Below are positions 16,353 to 26,010 of a stretch of DNA of 44,190 nucleotides, in pieces (position 1 is the stretch's first letter; every line of letters begins with the position of its first letter). The stretch spans positions 1 to 44,190 of the forward strand of contig JALSHU010000094.1 of NCBI GenBank assembly GCA_026982075.1, read 5' to 3'. The DNA is from Sulfurovum sp. (GTDB taxonomy: Bacteria > Campylobacterota > Campylobacteria > Campylobacterales > Sulfurovaceae). The notes below the pieces were generated by a model. The model had not been told where the DNA came from. It searched no databases and saw nothing but the letters and a program-made list of their open reading frames with translations. Position numbers and translations under genes: made by a program.

Positions 16353-17762
16353 ATGTCAAATCAAGAAACAAAAATAGCTACAGATATTGTAAGCTATTTA
16401 AAAGAGCATGAAAACAAACAATTATTGAGATTTATCACTTGTGGTTCAGTAGACGATGGAAAGTCTACCCTTATAGGTAGACTTTTGCACGACTCTAAGA
16501 TGATATTTGAAGACCAGCTTGCAGCCATTAAAAAAGACAGTAAAAAAGCAGGAACGACAGAAGGTGAATTTGACCTTGCTTTACTTGTAGATGGTTTACA
16601 AAGTGAACGAGAACAAGGCATTACTATAGATGTGGCATACAGATATTTTACAACAGATAAACGCAAGTTTATCATAGCTGATACTCCAGGTCATGAGCAA
16701 TATACACGGAACATGGCAACAGGTGCTTCCACCGCAGATCTGGCTATTATTTTGATAGATGCCAGACATGGAGTGCAAACACAAACAAAACGACATTCAT
16801 TTATAGCACAGTTACTTGGGATAAAACATATTGTTGTGGCTGTAAATAAAATGGATTTGGTTGATTTCTCAGAAGAAAAATATAATGAAATTTGTGAAAA
16901 CTATTTACGTTTTGCAAAAGAAGTAGAGTTGACAGAAGATATTACGTTGATCCCACTTTCTGCACTCAATGGTGATAATGTTGTCAATTTAAGTGATCAG
17001 TCTCCCTGGTATAAAGGTGAAACCTTAATGCATATACTTGAGACAATAGAGATTGATCAAGACAGAGACTTGGCACACTTTAGGATGCCTGTACAGTATG
17101 TCAACAGACCCAACTTGAATTTTAGAGGTTTTTGTGGAACGGTTGCTTCAGGGATTATAGAAGTGGGCGATGCCATAACGGTTTTACCTTCAGGTAAAAG
17201 TTCAACCATTAAAGAGATAGTCACGTATGATGGAAATTTAGAGTATGCTTATGCACAGCAAGCCATTACCCTCACATTAAATGATGAGATAGATATCTCA
17301 CGTGGAGATGTGATAGTTAAAAGTGATGAACAACCTGACCAGGCAAAAAACCTGGATGTAGATATTGTATGGATGAGTGAAGAACCGCTTATCAAGGGAA
17401 AACAGTATTTTATCAAGAGAGCGTCAACACAGACAGTTGGTACTATTGATCATTTTTATTATAAAACAGATGTTAATACTTTAGAGCAGTCAACAACCAA
17501 TGTTTTAGAGTTAAATGAAATAGGAAGAGCCAAATTAGATTTAGAGCAAAGTATCGCGTATGATTCCTATGATCACATTAAGACTATGGGTGCATTTATA
17601 GTCATTGACAGGATTACAAACAACACCGTAGGTGCAGGAATGATACGTAATAAATCAGAAGACCAAAGTAAAAAAGAGTCAGCATATTCTGATTTTGAAA
17701 TAGAGTTCAATGCACTGGTTAGAAAACACTTTCCACATTGGGAAAGTAAAATTATCACATAG
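16353..17762 (+). CDS. cysN: Sulfate adenylyltransferase subunit 1 (GTPase)
   Basis: 469 aa. GTP hydrolysis by this subunit drives APS formation by CysD. It is an EF-Tu-like GTPase: [19 protein letters not shown] (G1), [13 protein letters not shown] (G2), [12 protein letters not shown] (G3), and NKMDLVDF (G4), followed by two beta-barrel domains. There is no fused CysC (APS kinase) domain, in keeping with the APS-type CysH. It lies between cysD and the sulfite reductase gene with short gaps, so it belongs to the same transcript. Confidence 0.96.
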   Translation: MSNQETKIATDIVSYLKEHENKQLLRFITCGSVDDGKSTLIGRLLHDSKMIFEDQLAAIKKDSKKAGTTEGEFDLALLVDGLQSEREQGITIDVAYRYFTTDKRKFIIADTPGHEQYTRNMATGASTADLAIILIDARHGVQTQTKRHSFIAQLLGIKHIVVAVNKMDLVDFSEEKYNEICENYLRFAKEVELTEDITLIPLSALNGDNVVNLSDQSPWYKGETLMHILETIEIDQDRDLAHFRMPVQYVNRPNLNFRGFCGTVASGIIEVGDAITVLPSGKSSTIKEIVTYDGNLEYAYAQQAITLTLNDEIDISRGDVIVKSDEQPDQAKNLDVDIVWMSEEPLIKGKQYFIKRASTQTVGTIDHFYYKTDVNTLEQSTTNVLELNEIGRAKLDLEQSIAYDSYDHIKTMGAFIVIDRITNNTVGAGMIRNKSEDQSKKESAYSDFEIEFNALVRKHFPHWESKIIT

Positions 17763-17771
17763 GATAAGATT

Positions 17772-19373
17772 ATGGCTAAAGAAACAGCAGCACAACGCAT
17801 AGAAAGAATAAAAAGAGAAAAAGATGGTTTGTCTGTCTTGTCAGATATTAAAGCATATGCCAAAGGTGAAAGGGAAATTGATCCAGAAGACATAGATAGA
17901 TTTAAATGGTATGGGCTTTATACACAGAACAAGAATCTGCAAGACGATGATGATGAAAATTTGTACTTTATGTTGAGACTTAAAGTAGAACATGGCTCAG
18001 TTAACATAGAACAGCTTAGATGTGTATCTAACATAGCTAAAGAATTTGGAAGAGGTACAGCAGACTTTACAACAAGGCAAACGATACAGATACATTTCCT
18101 TCATGTCTCGGCATTGCCTGAGATATTTGACCGGCTTAAAAGTGTAGGACTTAGTTCTATTTATGCTGCTGGAGATGTCCCTAGAAATGTTGCTACTTGT
18201 CCAGTCTCAGGCATAGACCATGAGGAGATTGTAGATACAACTGATTTAGCTGTTCAAATTAATGACTATTTGCGTGCGAACAAGACACTTGTGAATTTGC
18301 CACGAAAATATAAAATAGGTATCTCAGGATGTGCAAAACACTGTATGGGGCATGAAATACAAGATTTGTCATTTACAGGTGTAAACATTAATGGTGAGAT
18401 ACTTTTTGATGTCAGTGTGGGTGGAGGTCTTGGATCGAACAAACAAATAGCACTACATCTTGGATATATCAAAGCAGAAAATGTGCTTAAAGTGACACAA
18501 GTTGTCTCTGAGACCTACAGAGATGACGGTCTTAGAAAAAGCAGAAGAAAAGCGAGATTAGGACACCTTATCGATGAATGGGGTATAGAAAAATTTAGAG
18601 ATGTGATAGAAGAGAAGCTGGGATTTCCTTTTATCGTAAAACCAGTACAGTCATACACACCTTATGCAAAAAGAGAACATTTTGGTATACATGCCAGTAA
18701 AGAACAAGGTAAATCATATGTTGGTTGTGCGGTCAACGGTGGGCATATAGGTGCTGAAGGATTATCAAATATTGCGGATGTTTTGGAGAAATTTGGTGCA
18801 ACGACTATTAAGATAACCAATACACAAAATTTTGTGATAAAAGATGTACCTAATGCCCACACAGAAGCTTTATCTGAAGCATTGAAAGTGTTTGACATTG
18901 AAGTACACCCAAGTCCTTTTAAAGCAAGAACTATCTCATGTACGGGTATGAGATTCTGTAAGTTTGCCATAGCTGAGACGAAGAATCAAGCCATTGAATT
19001 GGCATCTTATTTGGAACAAGAATTTCCAGATTTTGAAGAAAATGTTTCTATCTCTCTCAATGGTTGTCCAAACTCCTGTGCGCACCCACATGTTGTTGAC
19101 ATTGGACTTTTGGGTGCCAAGGTAAAAAATGAAGAAGGAAAGTCTGTCCCTGGATTTGAAATCATTTTAGGAGGAAACTTAGAAGGTGAAGTGTCTAATT
19201 TTGGTTTAAAAACAGGTATTAAAATTTTGCCAGAAGATGTGAATTTAACAGTGCAGAAGATTATTAACCAGTACATTCGTAGTGAACAAAACGGACTCAA
19301 TAGATTTTTAAAAGAGAATATTGACAATGAAGCATTTATCCACTCACTAAGCCCTACAAAGGAAGCATTATGA
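17772..19373 (+). CDS. Siroheme/[4Fe-4S] sulfite reductase, ferredoxin-nitrite/sulfite reductase family
   Basis: 533 aa. It carries out six-electron reduction of sulfite to sulfide in the cytoplasm. The cluster/siroheme cysteines are Cys390, Cys396 (CTGMRFC) and Cys432, Cys436 (CPNSC). The N-terminal half has FTTRQTIQIHFLHVSALP and the first repeat motif GISGCAKHCMGHEI. CTGxxFC resembles the nitrite reductase (NirA) version of the motif more than the classic sulfite reductase one, but the operon (cysHDN upstream, SUMT downstream) argues for sulfite. No CysJ flavoprotein is nearby, so ferredoxin is the likely donor. It overlaps the SUMT gene by 4 bp. Confidence 0.88.
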   Translation: MAKETAAQRIERIKREKDGLSVLSDIKAYAKGEREIDPEDIDRFKWYGLYTQNKNLQDDDDENLYFMLRLKVEHGSVNIEQLRCVSNIAKEFGRGTADFTTRQTIQIHFLHVSALPEIFDRLKSVGLSSIYAAGDVPRNVATCPVSGIDHEEIVDTTDLAVQINDYLRANKTLVNLPRKYKIGISGCAKHCMGHEIQDLSFTGVNINGEILFDVSVGGGLGSNKQIALHLGYIKAENVLKVTQVVSETYRDDGLRKSRRKARLGHLIDEWGIEKFRDVIEEKLGFPFIVKPVQSYTPYAKREHFGIHASKEQGKSYVGCAVNGGHIGAEGLSNIADVLEKFGATTIKITNTQNFVIKDVPNAHTEALSEALKVFDIEVHPSPFKARTISCTGMRFCKFAIAETKNQAIELASYLEQEFPDFEENVSISLNGCPNSCAHPHVVDIGLLGAKVKNEEGKSVPGFEIILGGNLEGEVSNFGLKTGIKILPEDVNLTVQKIINQYIRSEQNGLNRFLKENIDNEAFIHSLSPTKEAL

Positions 19374-20167
19374 GTAGATTTAAATTACCAATTTCTCTAG
19401 AAATAGGGATTCAAAATTCATCACAGGTCTTTTTGATAGGATGTGGGCTTGGTGATGTAGAGCTGTTAACAATTAAAGCATATAATTGTATCCAGACTGT
19501 AGATGTCATTTTATATGATTATTTAATTTCAGAAGAGATTATGCAGATAGTGCCACCAAGTACTGTGCAAATCTATGTAGGAAAAGAAAAAGACAATCAC
19601 TCTAAACCACAAGAAGAAATCAATGCACTTATACTTGAGTATGTGAAAAAAGGATATACTGTAGCCAGACTTAAAAGTGGAGATCCTTTTATTTTTGGCA
19701 GAGGTGCAGAAGAGTTACTGTATCTAACGCAAGAAGGCATCAAAACAGAAGTGATACCTGGTATATCTTCATCTATTTCTGCTCCATTAATGGCGAACAT
19801 ACCAGTCACAGCTAGAGGATATGCGAGTTCTTTTACTGTGGTATCAGCGCATTTAAAAGGCAGTAAAATCAATCTTGATTGGATTGATTTATTGCATAAA
19901 AAGAATCATACTGTTGTGGTACTCATGGGGCTAAGTTGTATTGAAAAGATTGTAAAGGAAGCTAAGAATCAAGGGGTTGAATTGAGCAAACCTGCTGCCA
20001 TTATTTCAAATGCAAGTAGAGCAAATCAATCGGTTCAACTATGTACACTCCAGAGTGTGGAAGAGAAAGCATTAGATGCATTAAAGCCAGCTATTCTTGT
20101 TTTTGGAGATGTTGTACATTATCTAAAAGTATTGAATACAACTTCTACACATAGGGCAGAAGTTTAA
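19370..20167 (+). CDS. cobA: Uroporphyrinogen-III C-methyltransferase (SUMT)
   Basis: 265 aa. It makes precorrin-2, the first step from uroporphyrinogen III to siroheme, the cofactor of the sulfite reductase encoded just upstream. Tetrapyrrole methylase motifs are present: LIGCGLGDVELLTIKA at the N-terminus (here after about 25 extra residues), DVILYDYLI, ARLKSGDPFIFGRGAEE, and VIPGISSSISAPLMANIPVTARG. It is SUMT only, without the dehydrogenase/ferrochelatase part of CysG, so those steps must be encoded elsewhere. The ATG overlaps the sulfite reductase stop (ATGA). Last gene of the operon. Confidence 0.93.
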   Translation: MSRFKLPISLEIGIQNSSQVFLIGCGLGDVELLTIKAYNCIQTVDVILYDYLISEEIMQIVPPSTVQIYVGKEKDNHSKPQEEINALILEYVKKGYTVARLKSGDPFIFGRGAEELLYLTQEGIKTEVIPGISSSISAPLMANIPVTARGYASSFTVVSAHLKGSKINLDWIDLLHKKNHTVVVLMGLSCIEKIVKEAKNQGVELSKPAAIISNASRANQSVQLCTLQSVEEKALDALKPAILVFGDVVHYLKVLNTTSTHRAEV

Positions 20168-20202
20168 AAAACCTAATTTATGTATAATTAAAGTAGGTTT
20201 TT
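20166..20202. terminator. Bidirectional Rho-independent terminator
   Basis: AAAAACCTA and TAGGTTTTT form a 9-bp stem around an 18-base loop between the convergent cobA and DUF3144 genes, with A and T runs on the outside. It overlaps the cobA stop. Confidence 0.7.
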
Positions 20203-20209
20203 AATGAGA

Positions 20210-20533
20210 CTACTCTTTTGTTGATGTCTCTTTAGGGGGATTCATATATTTGTCAAAATTTTTGATATAATCATCTAGGTTTTCATCTAACATGAGTTTA
20301 TATTGGTTTAAAAAGAAATCAAGAATTTTTTCTTTTTCATTGGCAAAGTCTTCAACCTTGGCATACCCAGATGCTGCTAGCCATGTATTAAAGCGTGATG
20401 CTGCAAACATAAAAGAATTACTTTCAAAGGTTGGCTCTACTTTAGATTTAACATATCCATTTGCTATGGCAATATGTGTATCTACTCTTGCATAAAATTG
20501 TTCATCTGTTTTTTTTTCTTCAGTTTTGGACAT
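20210..20533 (-). CDS. DUF3144-like small protein
   Basis: 107 aa, soluble, hydrophilic and charged. The pattern QFYARVDTHIAIANGY, then SFMFAASRFNTWLAAS and a tail with FLNQYKLMLDENLDDYI looks like DUF3144, a family of unknown function whose members share an AAARFNAF-type core. The start is supported by AAGGA upstream. It is convergent with the sulfate operon across a shared terminator, and divergent from the 85-aa gene with overlapping promoters. No function can be assigned. Confidence 0.65.
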   Translation of the reverse strand: MSKTEEKKTDEQFYARVDTHIAIANGYVKSKVEPTFESNSFMFAASRFNTWLAASGYAKVEDFANEKEKILDFFLNQYKLMLDENLDDYIKNFDKYMNPPKETSTKE

Positions 20534-20551
20534 AAGTCTTTCCTTATTTTT

Positions 20552-20580
20552 GAGACATTGTACATTTTTTTTGCTATAAT
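20552..20580 (+). promoter_or_regulatory. Promoter of the 85-aa gene, overlapping a divergent promoter
   Basis: GAGACA (20552-20557), a 17-bp spacer, then TGC-TATAAT (extended -10, hexamer 20575-20580). On the other strand TACAAT (20562 to 20557) is a -10 candidate for the DUF3144 gene, so the two promoters overlap face to face. Confidence 0.5.
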
Positions 20581-20607
20581 TCGACCATACTAATACTAGG
20601 AAATCCT

Positions 20608-20865
20608 ATGACAAATGCTGATAAACTCAAAAATCTTTTAGAACTTGAAATCATCCCTGACTTAGAAGCTGCGATAGATGAACTTTTTGCTGCTATTGAT
20701 AAAGGTAAAAATGCAAGTAAAGCACAAAAAGATGACTTAGAGGAAATGCGTGAAATGCGAACAGAGTGTTTTGCCATTGTTGAAGAGTTGGGGCGAGATG
20801 AACTTGAGTCTGATGAAGTAGATGAACTCCTTGCAGAGTTAGTTGATATGAAAACAGAAGAATAG
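20608..20865 (+). CDS. Small acidic helical protein of unknown function
   Basis: 85 aa, strongly acidic (repeated Glu/Asp), with long amphipathic helices and no Cys apart from one (TECFAI). The start at 20608 has AGGAAATCCT just upstream. The heptad-like spacing of Leu/Ile (LKNLLELEIIPDLEAAIDELFAAI) suggests helical pairing. I do not recognise the family. It lies just upstream of the TPP riboswitch, but it has its own promoter, so it is probably not part of the thiamine operon. Confidence 0.6.
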   Translation: MTNADKLKNLLELEIIPDLEAAIDELFAAIDKGKNASKAQKDDLEEMREMRTECFAIVEELGRDELESDEVDELLAELVDMKTEE

Positions 20866-20938
20866 ATTGCAGCATTCAACTTTCACATATTTTTTCTTTA
20901 AGAAGACTTTTAACTTATTTATACTATATTGACATTAT

Positions 20939-21049
20939 CAAACCTCTCGGGGCGCTGGCATCTTTGTGAAAGGATGTTTGGCTGAGATAAGCAGTAATGC
21001 TAGTCCCGCTGAACTTGAACTGGTTAAGACCAGCGTAAGGAAGAGATTG
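20939..21049 (+). ncRNA. TPP riboswitch (THI element) upstream of thiC
   Basis: The conserved parts are clear: CTCTCGGGGCGCT, GGCTGAGATAAGC, then CGCTGAACTTGAACTGG, ACCAGCGTAAGGAAGAG, and a closing stem CTCT/AGAG. The P3 arm is long, with an insertion between GGGGCG and GGCTGAGA. It senses thiamine pyrophosphate and should turn off thiC-thiO-thiS-thiG-thiE. A -10-like TATACT/TATATT (20920-20930) lies 9 to 19 bases upstream. Confidence 0.95.
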
Positions 21050-21061
21050 TGATTCTACAAT

Positions 21062-21108
21062 AAGTGGATAACTTGACTACTTTTTTAAAGTGATGAGATT
21101 ATCCACTT
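21062..21108 (+). promoter_or_regulatory. Hairpin downstream of the riboswitch, probable expression platform
   Basis: AAGTGGATAA pairs with TTATCCACTT (10 bp) around a loop that itself holds TTTTTT. The hairpin lies between the aptamer and thiC. The loop's U-run with an alternative stem could stop transcription, or the structure may affect thiC translation; the choice is not clear. Confidence 0.45.
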
Positions 21109-21153
21109 TACTTCGTATGACACTTCTCTCTTTTCGTATTTTAATTATTATGA

Positions 21154-23055
<1,902 letters not shown>

Positions 23056-23063
23056 ATAATATT

Positions 23064-23083
23064 GCCGAAGAGATATCTTCGGC
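23064..23083 (+). other. Intercistronic hairpin between thiC and thiO
   Basis: GCCGAAGA-gata-TCTTCGGC is a perfect 8-bp stem with a tetraloop, 9 bases after the thiC stop. There is no T-run after it, so RNA processing, stabilisation of the upstream message or a weak attenuator is more likely than full termination. Confidence 0.55.
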
Positions 23084-23105
23084 TATGAAACAAAGAAGGA
23101 GTACC

Positions 23106-24134
23106 ATGAACATTGGTATCGCAGGTATTGGTCTTGTAGGAAGAGTTTTAGCATTAAATCTGTTACGTCAGGGGCATACTCTCACACTATTTGATGAAGA
23201 TGCAGCTTATGGTGATAAAGCAGCAGGTATGACTGCTGCTGGGATGTTAGCAGTCTTTGCTGAACTAGAAAGTGCGGAGTCTGTGATATTTGAGCATGGT
23301 AATCGTTCTATTGCGCTTTGGCCTGATTTATTAGAGCAGGTGGATGTTTCTGATGCATATCAACAAAAAGGTAGTATTATTACGGCACATCCACAAGACT
23401 ATAATGAACTAGATCATTTTATAGAAACGCTCAAATCTAAAGTGCCAGAAGCCTCAGAAATAAAACTTTTAGACAGGAGAGAACTCACACAGCTTGAACC
23501 AGACTTGGCACAACATGCCAAAGCCTTTTTTATCCCACAAGAAGGACAGGTAGATGCACAACGTTTTATGCAAGCATCAAGTTATTATTTGATGAGACAT
23601 GATAAGGTTAAGTGGCATCAGAATACAAAGGTCTCTGATATCTCTCATGGGGGCATTGTGATAGAAAAAAAAGTGCATCATTTTGATTGGGTATTTGATA
23701 CACGTGGCTTAGGTGCAAATGAACAAGTGGAAAACTTACGTGGTGTAAGAGGAGAAGTGCTTTGGTTAGATGCTCCTGAAGTGAACATTACCAGACCCAC
23801 ACGAATGTTACATCCTCGTTATAAGATTTATATTGTCCCTCGTGAAAATAATCGGTACGTGATAGGTGCTACAGAGATAGAAAGTGAAGATAAAAGTCCT
23901 GTGTCAGTACGCTCTTCTTTAGAATTATTGTCAGCAGTATATAGTATGCACTCTGGATTTGGAGAAGCACGTATCGTTAAGATGCTCACAAATTGTAGAC
24001 CTACACTAAAAGATAACTTACCCAATATAGAACATAGTGAAAAAACAACACGGATTAATGGTCTTTATAGACATGGATATTTACTGGCACCTGCTATAGT
24101 AGAAAAAGCATTAAAGGAAGGAGTTTTAAAATGA
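23106..24134 (+). CDS. thiO: Glycine oxidase-type FAD protein for thiazole synthesis
   Basis: 342 aa from ATG 23106, which has AAGGAG 4 nt upstream; the ORF track's 23085 adds seven residues and lacks a ribosome-binding site. ThiO oxidises glycine to the imine needed by ThiG; this is the oxygen-using alternative to ThiH. An N-terminal GIAGIGLVG (Rossmann, FAD) and a C-terminal GLYRHGYLLAPAI typical of D-amino-acid oxidase relatives are seen. It overlaps thiS by 4 bp. Use of ThiO fits an organism that meets oxygen. Confidence 0.88.
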   Translation: MNIGIAGIGLVGRVLALNLLRQGHTLTLFDEDAAYGDKAAGMTAAGMLAVFAELESAESVIFEHGNRSIALWPDLLEQVDVSDAYQQKGSIITAHPQDYNELDHFIETLKSKVPEASEIKLLDRRELTQLEPDLAQHAKAFFIPQEGQVDAQRFMQASSYYLMRHDKVKWHQNTKVSDISHGGIVIEKKVHHFDWVFDTRGLGANEQVENLRGVRGEVLWLDAPEVNITRPTRMLHPRYKIYIVPRENNRYVIGATEIESEDKSPVSVRSSLELLSAVYSMHSGFGEARIVKMLTNCRPTLKDNLPNIEHSEKTTRINGLYRHGYLLAPAIVEKALKEGVLK

Positions 24135-24334
24135 TAGAAGTAATTGTAAATGGAAAAAGAACGACAATTGCAAGTGGCTTAAACATAAAAGAAGCTATCA
24201 CAGCACTTGAGTATAAAGGTGAAGGGTTTGCCTTGGCGCTCAATGGTACTTTTGTGGCAATATCTACTTATGAAACAACCATCGTAAGAGAGAATGACAG
24301 TATAGAAATACTCGCACCTGTTCAAGGTGGATAA
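24131..24334 (+). CDS. thiS: Sulfur carrier protein ThiS
   Basis: 67 aa, a ubiquitin-like protein ending in VQGG. The C-terminal Gly is adenylated and turned into a thiocarboxylate to give sulfur to the thiazole ring. [18 protein letters not shown] and [10 protein letters not shown] are typical. The activating enzyme ThiF is not encoded here, so it must lie elsewhere or be replaced by a MoeB-type protein. ATGA overlap with thiO. Confidence 0.93.
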   Translation: MIEVIVNGKRTTIASGLNIKEAITALEYKGEGFALALNGTFVAISTYETTIVRENDSIEILAPVQGG

Positions 24335-24335
24335 G

Positions 24336-25160
24336 ATGACTAAGTTCATTGAGACGCAACCAGATACATGGGAAATAGGTGGAAAAACTTTAAATTCCAG
24401 GTTGCTCATAGGTTCTGCACTTTATCCAAGTCCTGCCAATATGGAAAATGCCATTAAAATCTCAGGTGCTCAGATAGTCACTGTTTCCCTGCGTCGTCAA
24501 GCAGCAGGGGATACGACATCTAAAGGGGGTCATCAGTTTTGGGATATCATTAAGTCCATGGGGATAGAAGTACTTCCAAATACAGCAGGTTCGCACTCTG
24601 CTAAAGAGGCGATTACTACAGCACAGATGGCACGAGAAGTTTTCGGTACAAATTGGGTCAAACTAGAAGTTATAGGTGATCAGTACAATTTACAACCAGA
24701 CCCTTTTGAGACAGTAAAAGCAGCAGAGATTCTTATAAAAGAAGGTTTTGAGGTATTTCCTTATACAACAGATGATTTAGTAGTGGCTAAAAGATTAGCA
24801 GAGGTTGGATGTAGAATCATTATGCCATGGGGTTCTATGATAGGTTCAGGTAAGGGGCTTATGAACCCAGATAATCTGGTGGCTATTCGTAAACAGTTTC
24901 CTGAACTTAAACTCATTATAGATGCAGGTATCGGCAAACCTTCACATGCTACACAAGCGATGGAACTAGGTTATGATGGCGTGTTGCTTAACTCTGCTAT
25001 AGCTTTAGCACAAGACCCTGTGAAAATGGCTGATGCTTTTAGGGTGGCGGTGGAGGCTGGGCGACTTGGGTATGAAGCAGGGGTAATGAAAGAGAGGGAG
25101 TTTGCTTCACCATCTACACCGACGGTTGGAACACCATTTTGGCATCAATTTGAGGATTAA
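24336..25160 (+). CDS. thiG: Thiazole synthase
   Basis: 274 aa from ATG 24336, with AAGGTGG 6 nt upstream, right after the thiS stop; the GTG at 24327 in the ORF track overlaps thiS and is less likely. ThiG forms the thiazole phosphate from deoxyxylulose 5-phosphate, dehydroglycine and ThiS thiocarboxylate. [36 protein letters not shown] (with the Schiff-base Lys), [16 protein letters not shown], and [28 protein letters not shown] are typical of the TIM barrel. Confidence 0.95.
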   Translation: MTKFIETQPDTWEIGGKTLNSRLLIGSALYPSPANMENAIKISGAQIVTVSLRRQAAGDTTSKGGHQFWDIIKSMGIEVLPNTAGSHSAKEAITTAQMAREVFGTNWVKLEVIGDQYNLQPDPFETVKAAEILIKEGFEVFPYTTDDLVVAKRLAEVGCRIIMPWGSMIGSGKGLMNPDNLVAIRKQFPELKLIIDAGIGKPSHATQAMELGYDGVLLNSAIALAQDPVKMADAFRVAVEAGRLGYEAGVMKEREFASPSTPTVGTPFWHQFED

Positions 25161-25161
25161 A

Positions 25162-25797
25162 ATGAAATTTCCAAAATGTGACCAAATACCTCTAGGTATT
25201 TATCCAGTAGTTGACCGTGCTTACAAATTAAGACCCCTTTATGAAGTAGGCATCACTACAGCACAACTACGGACAAAAGATGCGTTCTCGGGTAAAGAAT
25301 TAGAAGATGAAGTTATAGAAGCTATTAAAATCTCAGAAGAGTTTAATGCACGTTTTTTCCTTAATGACTTTTGGGAATTAGGCATTAAGCATAAAACCTA
25401 TGGTATACACCTAGGACAAGAAGATATCCAAGAAGCAGATGTGAAAGCTATACTTGATGCTGGCATACGCCTTGGTATTAGTTCACATACTCCTAAAGAG
25501 ATAGACATTGCTCTTGGTTTTAAACCAAGTTATTTAGCAATCGGTCCCATTTATGAGCCTATTTCAAAAAAGCTTGTGTATGACACTGTAGGCCCTGAAG
25601 ATTTAAAACATTGGGCTAAAAGTGTGGATTATCCTATCGTAGCTATAGGAGGGATAACTATTGAAAATATTCACAATGTAGCCCAAACAAAAGCAGCATC
25701 TGGGATAGCGATGATTTCAGATGTTTTGGAAAATGGTGAAGTTTCTAAAGAAAAAACTGTTGCATTGATGGAAGTATTTGAAAAATATTCATTGTAA
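25162..25797 (+). CDS. thiE: Thiamine-phosphate synthase
   Basis: 211 aa from ATG 25162, preceded by TGAGGATTAAA right after thiG; the ORF track's 25102 start lies inside thiG. It couples the pyrimidine and thiazole phosphates to thiamine phosphate. The substrate-binding residues read AQLRTKD (Arg, Lys), FFLNDFWELG (Asn, Asp), GISSHT (Ser) and YEPISKK (Lys), plus GIHLGQED and IVAIGGIT. The Arg in the usual INDR is changed to Phe. A TenI-like tautomerase is the alternative, but the key ThiE residues are kept. Last gene before the second riboswitch. Confidence 0.85.
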   Translation: MKFPKCDQIPLGIYPVVDRAYKLRPLYEVGITTAQLRTKDAFSGKELEDEVIEAIKISEEFNARFFLNDFWELGIKHKTYGIHLGQEDIQEADVKAILDAGIRLGISSHTPKEIDIALGFKPSYLAIGPIYEPISKKLVYDTVGPEDLKHWAKSVDYPIVAIGGITIENIHNVAQTKAASGIAMISDVLENGEVSKEKTVALMEVFEKYSL

Positions 25798-25823
25798 CAC
25801 AATGTGTTGACGCAAAAATAAAT

Positions 25824-25843
25824 TTATGCTTGATTAAGCATAA
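25824..25843. terminator. Hairpin after thiE, possible terminator
   Basis: TTATGCTT-gatt-AAGCATAA is a perfect 8-bp stem about 27 bases after the thiE stop. A poly-T tail is lacking, so it may end the biosynthesis operon only partly, or act as an operator dyad for the next promoter. TACAAT at 25844-25849 is a possible -10 right behind it. Confidence 0.4.
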
Positions 25844-25873
25844 TACAATCTACTTTAAAGTATAAGTGTTTGT

Positions 25874-25951
25874 CAATCTCTCGGGGTGCTTTTTAGCTGA
25901 GAAAACCCGTTGAACTTGAACTGGATAATACCAGCGTAGGGAAGAGGATTG
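25874..25951 (+). ncRNA. TPP riboswitch upstream of the thiamine uptake operon
   Basis: CAATC/GATTG closes the element. TCTCGGGGTGCT, TTAGCTGAGA, CCGTTGAACTTGAACTGGATAATACCAGCG and TAGGGAAGAG are clear THI-box parts. It is a compact version with a short P3 arm, unlike the first riboswitch. Downstream, GTATA/TATAC and ACACTT (which can pair with AAGTGT upstream of the aptamer) may form the switch. It places the TonB receptor and transporter under TPP control. Confidence 0.95.
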
Positions 25952-26010
25952 TATATCATTTATTTTTATACACTTCTTTCCTTTATTTAGACATTATTTA
26001 AGGGAATAAT

